DNA of 14,488 nucleotides. It comes from Piscirickettsiaceae bacterium. GTDB lineage: Bacteria > Pseudomonadota > Gammaproteobacteria > PS1 > Pseudothioglobaceae. Shown one piece after another: positions 1 through 7,449 of the stretch; within the stretch, counting starts at the first letter, position 1, and each line of letters opens with the position of its first letter. The stretch is from assembly GCA_012963565.1 (NCBI GenBank), contig DTVJ01000375.1, positions 1-14,488 of the forward strand, in the 5' to 3' direction. The position numbers and the translations under genes are program-made. The notes beneath the pieces were generated by a model, which was not told the origin of the DNA, did no database searches, and was given only the letters and a program-made list of their open reading frames with translations.

Positions 1-1400
1 AAGATAAGTATTGCATTAATGGATAGAATTAACCTTATATCCATTGGGGCAACAATGGTAATTTCACCTTCTGGCTCATTAAAGTACATGGATTTAATGA
101 TTTGCAAATAGTAGTAAGCACTAACCACTGCAAATACTACCGCAATGATTGCTATGGTTACAAAGCCAGCTGATATAACTTGCTGCAAGATAAAGAATTT
201 AGAATAAAAACCAATAAACGGTGGTACACCTGCCATAGATAGCATTACAAATAACATCATCAATGCGAACCAAGGTGAATGTTTACTAAGACCCTTATAA
301 TCTGAAATTTGTTCAGCCTCAAAACCTTTCTTATTCAAAAGAATGATTGTTCCAAATGCTGCTAAACTCATCAGCACATACACTAACACATAAAAGGTTG
401 CTGCACCGTAACCAGTAATTACTCCAGTGGTAAAACCCAGCATGATAAAGCCAATATGTGAAATAGTTGAATACGCTAACATGCGTTTGAAGTTAGTTTG
501 CATCAGCGCCACGACAGAGCCTAGTGCAATTGATAACAGTGCTATGCCCATAAATAGATCTGACCAGTACGCCTGCATCGAACCCAGTCCATCAATCAAC
601 AAACGAACCAACATTGCTATTGCAGCAATTTTAGGTACCGTAGATATGAACATGGTTACCGATGTCGGAGAGCCTTCATACACATCTGGCACCCACATGT
701 GGAATGGAACTGCACCTAGCTTGAAAGCAATACCAATTACCAAGAATACAAGTCCAAAATTAATAATGAGTGTCTCTCTTGATCCAAGGCTAGCATCGGA
801 TGCAAATGTCGCGATTTCGCTAATATTTATGCTACCACTAATACCGTAAATCATGCTCATACCATAAAGTAGTAAACCCGAAGCAATCGCACCCAGTACA
901 AAGTATTTTAATGCCGCTTCAACCGCACCCGATCTCTTACGCGCAATGGCGATCAAGGTGTATAACGACAACGAAAGAATTTCCAAACCAAGATACAAGG
1001 TCAAAAGGCTATAACCTGATACCATTACCATCATGCCTAGTACTGATAATAGCACCAATACAAAGTACTCACCTCTGAATAGTGAATGTTGAATGAGGTA
1101 GTGTCTTGAATACACCATGGCCACCATGCTGGTACCCATCATAAACGTCTTAAATACCGATGCCATATCGTCAAGTACAAAAGAATTACTAAAGATAATT
1201 GTCTCTGGATGGCCAATCAAATTAAAGGATAAGATGCCTGTTATCAATAAACTAAGCTGCGTTAAGTAATAAGTAACTTGCTTAAATTGCTTAGTTAAAA
1301 ATAGGTCTAGCAACAACACAACCACAATAGCACTTAATAAAAAGATTTCTGGCAATGCTACCAGTAGTGATGAGGTATCAAATTGGAAGGTATTCGTCAT
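1..1400 (-). CDS. nuoN: NADH-quinone oxidoreductase subunit N (3' end cut by the window)
   Basis: NuoN is one of the three antiporter-like proton-translocating subunits in the membrane arm of complex I. Translating down from the ATG at 1400-1398 gives an open frame of about 466 codons that reaches the window edge without a stop. The family is usually about 480-500 residues, so probably only the last few tens are missing. The protein is almost wholly hydrophobic. Channel residues expected for the family are visible: Glu140 in YLGLEILSLSLY, Lys227 in GIAFKLGAVPFHMWVPD, and Lys257 in TVPKIAAIA. The motif KRMLAYSTISHIGF near residue 305 and the stretch MAGVPPFIGFYSKFF near residue 389 are typical of NuoN/ND2. 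The ATG overlaps the nuoM stop as ATGA, and there is no clear Shine-Dalgarno sequence, so translation is probably coupled to nuoM. Seen: frame and motifs. Known of the family: role in pumping. Confidence 0.97.
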   Translation of the reverse strand, partial: MTNTFQFDTSSLLVALPEIFLLSAIVVVLLLDLFLTKQFKQVTYYLTQLSLLITGILSFNLIGHPETIIFSNSFVLDDMASVFKTFMMGTSMVAMVYSRHYLIQHSLFRGEYFVLVLLSVLGMMVMVSGYSLLTLYLGLEILSLSLYTLIAIARKRSGAVEAALKYFVLGAIASGLLLYGMSMIYGISGSINISEIATFASDASLGSRETLIINFGLVFLVIGIAFKLGAVPFHMWVPDVYEGSPTSVTMFISTVPKIAAIAMLVRLLIDGLGSMQAYWSDLFMGIALLSIALGSVVALMQTNFKRMLAYSTISHIGFIMLGFTTGVITGYGAATFYVLVYVLMSLAAFGTIILLNKKGFEAEQISDYKGLSKHSPWFALMMLFVMLSMAGVPPFIGFYSKFFILQQVISAGFVTIAIIAVVFAVVSAYYYLQIIKSMYFNEPEGEITIVAPMDIRLILSINAILI

Positions 1401-2935
1401 AATTTAGAAGTTAAAGCTTGTTGTAATAAATGATCAATAGAACTATGCATGACTTCGATTACTGGCTGTGGATATAAGCCCATAATTAATACTGCTAAAG
1501 CTAATATTGCCAAAATGAAGAACTCTCTACCGTTAATATCACTTAAGGTTTCAACGTCTGGGTTGGTAATCGGACCCCAGAATACACGCTTAACCATCCA
1601 CAAGGTATAAGCAGCTCCTACAATCAATGTGGTTGCAGCTAGTACAGCGTACCAAATATTAGCCTGAAGTGCGCCCAAGATAACCATGAATTCACCGACA
1701 AAACCTGAAGTTCCTGGAAGGCCCGCATTTGCCATAGCAAATAACACTGCAAAGCCTGTAAATTTAGGCATAGAATTAATGACACCGCCGTAAGTGGAAA
1801 TCTCTCTTGAGTGCAAGCGGTCATACAATACACCGACCACCAAGAACATTGCTGCAGAGATAAAGCCATGTGAAATCATCTGCACCATTCCACCTTCTAG
1901 GCCTAAAAATACACCTTCAATACTACCGCCATTTAATGATATAAGCTCTCCACCTGCGCCCATCTTTAAAATAGAGAATAAGGCAAACACACCTAGAGTT
2001 ACAAAACCCATGTGTGAAATTGATGAATAAGCAATCAGCTTCTTCATGTCTCTTTGCACTAAAGCAACAAATCCGATATAAACAATTGCAATCAATGATA
2101 GAACTATCACAATATCGGCAAATTCTAACGAAGCATCCGGTGTGATTGGCAACGAGAAACGGAAGAAACCATAACCACCCATCTTCAACATAATGGCTGC
2201 TAGAATGACAGAACCACCTGTTGGTGCTTGCACGTGTGCATCAGGGAGCCATGTGTGTACTGGAAACATTGGAACCTTTACTGCAAACGCTACAAAGAAT
2301 GCCCAGAAAATCCATGCTTGTTCAGCTGCTGTGAGACTAAGATTATGCATATCAAGAATCGAGAATGAACCACCTTGGACATACATATAAATTAGTGACA
2401 CTAGCATCATCACCGAGCCTAAGAATGTATACAAGAAAAACTTTATCGCAGCATAAACTCGATTATCACCACCCCAAATACCAATAATCAATAACATTGG
2501 AATCAATGCCGCTTCCCAGAAAGCGTAGAATAAAATCGCATCAAGTGAGGCAAATACGCCAATGGTCAAACCTTCCATCATTAAGAAAGCAGCCATGTAG
2601 TGTGCTGCTCTGCGGGTAATGACTTCCCAGCCGGCAATAATTACCAATACAGTTGTAAAAGTTGTCAGGATAATTAACGGCATAGAAATGCCATCAATAC
2701 CAATATGATAATTAATATCAAATTGTGGAATCCACGAAGCCTTTTCAACAAACTGCATTAAATGTGTTGTGCTATCAAAATCTGTATACAGAGTTAGCGA
2801 CATGACAAATATAATGACTGAGATTACTACACTGACCCATCGAGCTGTGTCAGCGCGATCATTGCCAATTAAGACAACCAGTCCGCCACCCAAAATTGGT
2901 AGCCAAATTAATAAACTAAGTAGCATTTGGTCCAT
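1397..2935 (-). CDS. nuoM: NADH-quinone oxidoreductase subunit M
   Basis: NuoM is the middle antiporter-like subunit of the complex I membrane arm and forms one proton channel (ND4 homologue, Pfam proton_antipo_M type). The 512-residue product has about 14 predicted membrane segments. It carries the key residues Glu141 in FYAFWEAALIPM, Lys220 in FAVKVPMFPVHTWLPDAH, and Lys251 in IMLKMGGYGFFRF. The stretch MKKLIAYSSISHMGF (298-312) and the NAGLPGTSGFVGEF motif (about 405-418) confirm ND4-type rather than ND2 or ND5. An extra glycine-rich loop lies at about residues 318-345 compared with shorter family members. The ATG at 2935 sits two bases after the nuoL stop, with only a weak GAG about 8 bases upstream, which suggests coupling to nuoL. 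The gene ends in an ATGA overlap with nuoN. Apart from the loop, length and motifs are normal. Confidence 0.98.
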   Translation of the reverse strand: MDQMLLSLLIWLPILGGGLVVLIGNDRADTARWVSVVISVIIFVMSLTLYTDFDSTTHLMQFVEKASWIPQFDINYHIGIDGISMPLIILTTFTTVLVIIAGWEVITRRAAHYMAAFLMMEGLTIGVFASLDAILFYAFWEAALIPMLLIIGIWGGDNRVYAAIKFFLYTFLGSVMMLVSLIYMYVQGGSFSILDMHNLSLTAAEQAWIFWAFFVAFAVKVPMFPVHTWLPDAHVQAPTGGSVILAAIMLKMGGYGFFRFSLPITPDASLEFADIVIVLSLIAIVYIGFVALVQRDMKKLIAYSSISHMGFVTLGVFALFSILKMGAGGELISLNGGSIEGVFLGLEGGMVQMISHGFISAAMFLVVGVLYDRLHSREISTYGGVINSMPKFTGFAVLFAMANAGLPGTSGFVGEFMVILGALQANIWYAVLAATTLIVGAAYTLWMVKRVFWGPITNPDVETLSDINGREFFILAILALAVLIMGLYPQPVIEVMHSSIDHLLQQALTSKL

Positions 2936-2937
2936 AA

Positions 2938-4908
2938 TTAAAACTCGATATGTAGTAATGGGTTATCGCCTGCAAATAGCGCCCAAGTTAAAATAATTAA
3001 TAAACTGAAAATCATGAAGAATGCATAATGATAAACATAGCCTGTTTGGATTGGACGAACTACAGAGCCAATAAAACGAACTAGTTTGGCACTACCATTA
3101 ACCGCCATTTTGTCAATGAGACCCATGTCTGAAACCTTCCACAACAAGTTACCCAGTTTCCTTATGCCATTAACAAATACGATTTCATTAAAACGATCAA
3201 AACCATAGAGTGAATCCAGCACATAATAAGTGCGATGGCACTTCTTCATAACTGCGTCAGCCCACTGTCTTCTGTATAGTGTAAACACCCAGGCAGTTGC
3301 AATACCGCCAATCATCATCCAGAATGGTAGCGTTGTTACAGCATGCGAAATCATTGCTGAAGCGCTGTGGAATTCATGCTTTAACTCGGTCATAGACACA
3401 TGACTTGAAGCGACTGTAATTGCATTATCTAACCACCCTGCAAACAACATTGGTTCAATGGTGAAATATCCAATAATAGCTGAAGGAATCGCTAACGCGA
3501 CTAATGGGAAAGTAATTGACGGTGCTGATTCATGTAGATGCTCAGCGGTATGATGATCCACACGTGATTCACCGTGAAAAACAAGAAAGAACATTCTTAA
3601 AGAATAGAATGCAGTAATGAATACGCCGGCAACCACTGCATAATAAACCCAGTCTGCATACGGCAATGAAGAAAAGTGTACCGCTTCAATAATCATATCT
3701 TTTGAATAAAAACCAGCAAAACCCGGGAAGCCGATTAAGGCTAGCGTGCCTATTAGCGCCGTCCAATAGGTAATTGGCATTTTCTTACGCAACCCACCCA
3801 TTTTACGAATATCTTGTTCGTGATGCATAGCCACAATCACTGAGCCAGCGCCTAAGAACAATAGAGCTTTGAAGAAAGCATGTGTCATTAAATGGAAAAT
3901 AGCCACTGAATAAGCACTCACACCTAAAGCGACTGTCATATAGCCTAGTTGTGACAATGTAGAATAAGCAACCACTTTCTTAATATCGTTTTGCACAATA
4001 CCCAATAACCCCATAAATAGGGCTGTAATCGCACCGACAACCATCACCACAGTTAGGGCAACTTCACTAAGCTCGAACATTGGTGACATACGCGATACCA
4101 TGAAGATGCCCGCAGTTACCATAGTTGCCGCGTGGATAAGTGCTGAGATTGGTGTCGGACCTTCCATTGATCCAGGCAGCCAAACATGAAGTGGTACTTG
4201 AGCAGACTTGCCCATTGCACCAACAAATAATAATATACAAATAACAGTAATGACTTCAGAGCCATCAAGAATAGTTAGGCCATTCACAGCGCCAAGATTA
4301 GCAAACACTTCTGCGTAATCCAACGAGCCAAAATACATAAGCACCAATGATATACCTAATAAGAAACCGAAATCACCCACGCGATTAACAATGAATGCTT
4401 TAAGATTTGCCTCAACTGCTGATTCTTTATGATGCCAAAAACCAATTAGTAGGTAAGAAACCAAACCAACTGCCTCCCAACCAAAGAATAATTGCATAAA
4501 GTTATTCGACATCACCAGCATGAACATCGAGAATGTAAATAATGAAATATAACTAAAGAACTTAGTATAACCGTCATCATCATCCATATAGCCGATGGTA
4601 TAAATATGCACCATTAGTGATACAAAAGAAACCACCACCAACATAACTGAGGTTAGGTTATCGATCAAAAATCCGACACTCACGTTTAGATTGCCAATTT
4701 GCATCCAAGTGTAAAGGTTTTGATTAAAGATTTCGCCTTTTTCTAACACATGATGATTAAACACATATAGTGCCAATACTGTTGAAACTAGAACACCAAA
4801 GATAGTGATGGTATGTGTTGCTTTACGTCCCAGCATACGACCAAATAAACCAGTAATAATGGCACCTAGTAGTGGAGCAAGAGCAATTGTTAAATATATA
4901 TTTTCCAT
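2938..4908 (-). CDS. nuoL: NADH-quinone oxidoreductase subunit L
   Basis: NuoL is the distal antiporter-like subunit (ND5 homologue). Besides about 16 transmembrane helices it contributes the long lateral helix that runs along NuoM and NuoN. The 656-residue product is somewhat longer than the roughly 613 residues of the E. coli protein. The ND5 N-terminal domain is clear in FLIDNLTSVMLVVV (about 80-93). Channel residues are present: Glu145 in FFGWEAVGLVSYLL, Asp179 in NRVGDFGFLLG, Lys234 in GAMGKSAQVPLHVWLP, and His259 in ALIHAATMVTAG. The C-terminal part (about 540-656), with SLYGFDRFNEIVF and a last hydrophobic helix, matches the lateral-helix and anchor region. The position after HVWLP is Gly246, where Asp is usual. 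The ATG at 4908 is preceded by AAGGG about 8-9 bases upstream, overlapping the end of nuoK. The nuoK stop is 3 bases before, and nuoM starts 2 bases after. Confidence 0.98.
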   Translation of the reverse strand: MENIYLTIALAPLLGAIITGLFGRMLGRKATHTITIFGVLVSTVLALYVFNHHVLEKGEIFNQNLYTWMQIGNLNVSVGFLIDNLTSVMLVVVSFVSLMVHIYTIGYMDDDDGYTKFFSYISLFTFSMFMLVMSNNFMQLFFGWEAVGLVSYLLIGFWHHKESAVEANLKAFIVNRVGDFGFLLGISLVLMYFGSLDYAEVFANLGAVNGLTILDGSEVITVICILLFVGAMGKSAQVPLHVWLPGSMEGPTPISALIHAATMVTAGIFMVSRMSPMFELSEVALTVVMVVGAITALFMGLLGIVQNDIKKVVAYSTLSQLGYMTVALGVSAYSVAIFHLMTHAFFKALLFLGAGSVIVAMHHEQDIRKMGGLRKKMPITYWTALIGTLALIGFPGFAGFYSKDMIIEAVHFSSLPYADWVYYAVVAGVFITAFYSLRMFFLVFHGESRVDHHTAEHLHESAPSITFPLVALAIPSAIIGYFTIEPMLFAGWLDNAITVASSHVSMTELKHEFHSASAMISHAVTTLPFWMMIGGIATAWVFTLYRRQWADAVMKKCHRTYYVLDSLYGFDRFNEIVFVNGIRKLGNLLWKVSDMGLIDKMAVNGSAKLVRFIGSVVRPIQTGYVYHYAFFMIFSLLIILTWALFAGDNPLLHIEF

Positions 4909-4911
4909 AAT

Positions 4912-5217
4912 TTAACCCTTCAAACTATTAGTAACATCGACATTAATAGTGCCTTTATTTCTAAACAATAAGGTTAGAATTGCTAGTCCAATCGCCACTT
5001 CAGCCGCTGCCACAGTCAGGATAAAGAAAACAAAAATTTGACCTGCTTCGTTGCCTAAAAAATGTGAAAAAGCGACGAAATTAGTATTAACTGCCACCAA
5101 AATTAATTCAACACACATCAACAAGATAATGATGTTAGTACGATTAACAAAGATACCTACCAAGCCAATACAAAAAATAATGCCACTTAGAATTAAATAA
5201 TCACTCAAACTGACCAT
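4912..5217 (-). CDS. nuoK: NADH-quinone oxidoreductase subunit K
   Basis: NuoK (ND4L homologue) is a small three-helix membrane subunit that links the quinone-site half-channel to the antiporter-like subunits. The product is 101 residues, the normal family length. The two membrane glutamates known to matter for coupling are present: Glu37 in LLMCVELILVAVN (helix 2) and Glu73 in TVAAAEVAIGLAI (helix 3). The ATG at 5217-5215 overlaps the nuoJ stop as TAATG. An excellent AAGGAG ribosome-binding site lies inside the last codons of nuoJ, so this gene can recruit ribosomes as well as receive them by coupling. Nothing is unusual in the protein. Confidence 0.98.
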   Translation of the reverse strand: MVSLSDYLILSGIIFCIGLVGIFVNRTNIIILLMCVELILVAVNTNFVAFSHFLGNEAGQIFVFFILTVAAAEVAIGLAILTLLFRNKGTINVDVTNSLKG

Positions 5218-5828
5218 TATTTACTCTCCTTGTTGGGTGATGCAATCGAAACAATTCGTAGTCTATCTTTGGCTTGAACTTTAACTTGCTCATCAATCGA
5301 TTGACTTTTACGGTTGATTTCCCTGCGATGCACCAAAGTAATGGCTGAAATAATCGCAATTAATAATAGTACTGCTGCCAATTCAAATGGATACACATAA
5401 GTTGTATATAGTTGTGAAGCCAATACGGTGATATTACTGTAATCTGCACTATGACGTACTGGCGCTGCAACAACATCTAGCCCAAACTGATTACCACCCA
5501 ACACTAATGTCATTTCAGCAATGATAATGACGGCTACTATTAATCCAAGTGGCAAATACCCTGTGAATTTTGCTCGCAATGTGGACTTATCAATATTTAA
5601 CATCTTAATAACGAATAAGAACAGCACCATGACAGCGCCAACATAAACCAAAATCAAGGTAATAGCTAAGAACTCAGCTTCCAATAAGATCCAGATACTT
5701 GCCGCAGTAAAGAACGCCAAAATTAAAAATAGTACTGATTTGGCTGCATTACGTGAAAAAATCATTGCCAATGAACTAGCAATAAACCAAAATGAAAATA
5801 CATAAAATAATATTTGATCGAATTCCAT
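5217..5828 (-). CDS. nuoJ: NADH-quinone oxidoreductase subunit J
   Basis: NuoJ (ND6 homologue) is a five-helix membrane subunit. Its third helix changes conformation during turnover and connects quinone chemistry to proton movement. The 203-residue product shows this helix in LVYVGAVMVLFLFVIKML (about 60-77), with Tyr62 and the glycine at 64, both characteristic. The last helix, YPFELAAVLLLIAIISAI, is also typical. After it comes a polar cytoplasmic tail of about 35 residues rich in Lys, Arg and Ser, whose sequence varies in the family. The ATG at 5828 has an AAAGG ribosome-binding site about 8 bases upstream, overlapping the nuoI stop codon, and 9 bases separate the two genes. The stop overlaps nuoK by one base. 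Confidence 0.97.
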   Translation of the reverse strand: MEFDQILFYVFSFWFIASSLAMIFSRNAAKSVLFLILAFFTAASIWILLEAEFLAITLILVYVGAVMVLFLFVIKMLNIDKSTLRAKFTGYLPLGLIVAVIIIAEMTLVLGGNQFGLDVVAAPVRHSADYSNITVLASQLYTTYVYPFELAAVLLLIAIISAITLVHRREINRKSQSIDEQVKVQAKDRLRIVSIASPNKESK

Positions 5829-5837
5829 AACTTACCT

Positions 5838-6359
5838 TTATTTATATTTTGAATCTTCGAACTTCATTTGGTTAATCATCTTGTCGTTCTTGTCACCGAC
5901 TTCTAATAATTGTTCTTTGGTAATAACACTACCAAATTGACCTTTTATATTATCATTTCCATCCCTTGAACCTACAAAAGCATAGTCAAAAATTTGGGTC
6001 TCAACAATGGCATCTACCGGGCAAGCCTCTTCACAAAACCCGCAGAAAATACACTTAAACAAATCAATATCATATTGTGTTGTTCGACGTGTGCCATCTT
6101 CTCTCATTTCTGACTCAATGGTAATTGCATTGGCTGGACACACTGCTTCACATAATTTACAAGCAATACAGCGTTCTTCACCATTCGGATAGCGACGAAG
6201 TGCATGCAGCCCCCTAAATCTTGGTGAAATTGGCGTTCTTTCCTCAGGGTACTGAACCGTAATTTTTTTGTGAACCATCTCTTGGGCAGTAATTTTCATA
6301 CCCGTACGCAATTCGCTTAAAGTAAATTCTTTAATTAAATTTTTGATCATTTTAATCAT
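5838..6359 (-). CDS. nuoI: NADH-quinone oxidoreductase subunit I (two 4Fe-4S ferredoxin)
   Basis: NuoI is the 8Fe ferredoxin-like subunit (TYKY homologue) carrying clusters N6a and N6b, which pass electrons from NuoG to NuoB. The 173-residue product has both CxxCxxCxxxCP motifs: Cys64, 67, 70 and 74 in CIACKLCEAVCP, and Cys103, 106, 109 and 113 in CIFCGFCEEACP. The N-terminal amphipathic region ends in KKITVQYPEERTP (31-43), a strong family signature that contacts the membrane arm. The C-terminal part from ETQIFDY onward has a polar stretch at about 130-142 that seems a few residues longer than in the relatives I recall. Two in-frame ATGs exist at 6359 and 6350. The first has AAGGGAG 8 bases upstream, so I choose it. 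That ribosome-binding site overlaps the nuoH stop (TAAGGGAG), and the intergenic gap is 13 bases. Confidence 0.98.
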   Translation of the reverse strand: MIKMIKNLIKEFTLSELRTGMKITAQEMVHKKITVQYPEERTPISPRFRGLHALRRYPNGEERCIACKLCEAVCPANAITIESEMREDGTRRTTQYDIDLFKCIFCGFCEEACPVDAIVETQIFDYAFVGSRDGNDNIKGQFGSVITKEQLLEVGDKNDKMINQMKFEDSKYK

Positions 6360-6372
6360 AATTTATACTCCC

Positions 6373-7449
6373 TTAAAACCATGGTCCTATCTTAAGTTGT
6401 GTCATTAAGGCGACAACAAAAATCCATGCAATTGTCCATGGTAAAAACACTTTCCAAGATAATCGCATAATTTGGTCATATCTAAAACGTGGAAAAGTTG
6501 CACGTACCCATAAGTACAAAAACATAAAGAAAGTTGTCTTGGCTAATAACCAGATAATGCCAGGCACCCATGTAAATGCTGATTCTATATAAGGAATACC
6601 TTCAAATGGAGAGTGCCAGCCACCAAAGAACAGAAGCACTGCCAATACTGCCATTAAGATCATATTGGCGTACTCTGCTAAGAAAAATACTGCAAACGTC
6701 ATACCTGAGTACTCTACATGTGTGCCACCGACAATTTCCGATTCACCTTCTACCACATCAAAAGGTGCGCGGTTAGTTTCGACTAAGGCTGAAATAAAGA
6801 AGATAATCATCATTGGGAATAATGGAATCCAATACCAATGGAAGATACTGCCTTTTTGTGCCTCAACAATAGTGTTTAAATTAACACTGCCTGCAATCAT
6901 CACCACAGTTACCAATGCAAAACCAATTACAATTTCATAAGAAACCAATAGTGACGCACTACGCAATGCGCCCAATAACGGATATTTAGAGTTTGAAGCC
7001 CAACCCGCTAAGATGATGCCATACACGCCAATTGACCCAATGGCTAAAACGTATAACAGACTAATATCTAAATTAGCAACATAAATACCCTCATCAAATG
7101 GGATAACGGCCCATACTGCTATAGCAGGTGCAATTGCTAATACTGGTGCTAATAGAAAAAGATAAATATTGGCCTTAGTTGGGAAAATAATTTCCTTAAA
7201 CATAAGCTTAAGTGCATCTGCAATTGGTTGTAACCAGCCTTTAGGGCCAACACGGTTAGGGCCAATACGTAATTGCATATAACCAATCACTTTACGCTCA
7301 GCGTAAGTAAAGTAAGCCACCACTAACATCAATGGCATCACTAAGGCTATTGCTTTAATTAAGATAATAATAATAGTTGCGACACTACCATCAAACCAAG
7401 GGATTACATCATGCACCAATTCAACAAATGATTGCCATAATGCCATCAT
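6373..7449 (-). CDS. nuoH: NADH-quinone oxidoreductase subunit H
   Basis: NuoH (ND1 homologue) is the membrane subunit that forms most of the quinone chamber and the first proton route, at the joint between the two arms. The 358-residue product has about eight transmembrane helices. Family signatures are clear: YAERKVIGYMQLRIGPNRVG (49-68), GWLQPIADALKLMFKE (71-86), GWASNSKYPLLGALRS (149-164), ETNRAPFDVVEGESE (224-238) and FFLAEYANM (255-263). The charged loop residues Glu224, Arg227, Asp231, Glu234 and Glu236 are all present. Two positions differ from what is usual, Leu167 and Thr243. The start at 7449 is the first of two adjacent ATGs. It has GGAGG 6 bases upstream and overlaps the nuoG stop as ATGA. 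The second ATG at 7446 would also be possible and differs by one residue. Confidence 0.98.
   Translation of the reverse strand: MMALWQSFVELVHDVIPWFDGSVATIIIILIKAIALVMPLMLVVAYFTYAERKVIGYMQLRIGPNRVGPKGWLQPIADALKLMFKEIIFPTKANIYLFLLAPVLAIAPAIAVWAVIPFDEGIYVANLDISLLYVLAIGSIGVYGIILAGWASNSKYPLLGALRSASLLVSYEIVIGFALVTVVMIAGSVNLNTIVEAQKGSIFHWYWIPLFPMMIIFFISALVETNRAPFDVVEGESEIVGGTHVEYSGMTFAVFFLAEYANMILMAVLAVLLFFGGWHSPFEGIPYIESAFTWVPGIIWLLAKTTFFMFLYLWVRATFPRFRYDQIMRLSWKVFLPWTIAWIFVVALMTQLKIGPWF

Noticed and set aside
427..849. Plus-strand open frame of 140 codons
   Set aside because: It lies wholly opposite the nuoN coding frame, its protein has no recognisable domain, and its composition is what the reverse complement of a hydrophobic membrane gene gives. 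I judge it a shadow of nuoN.
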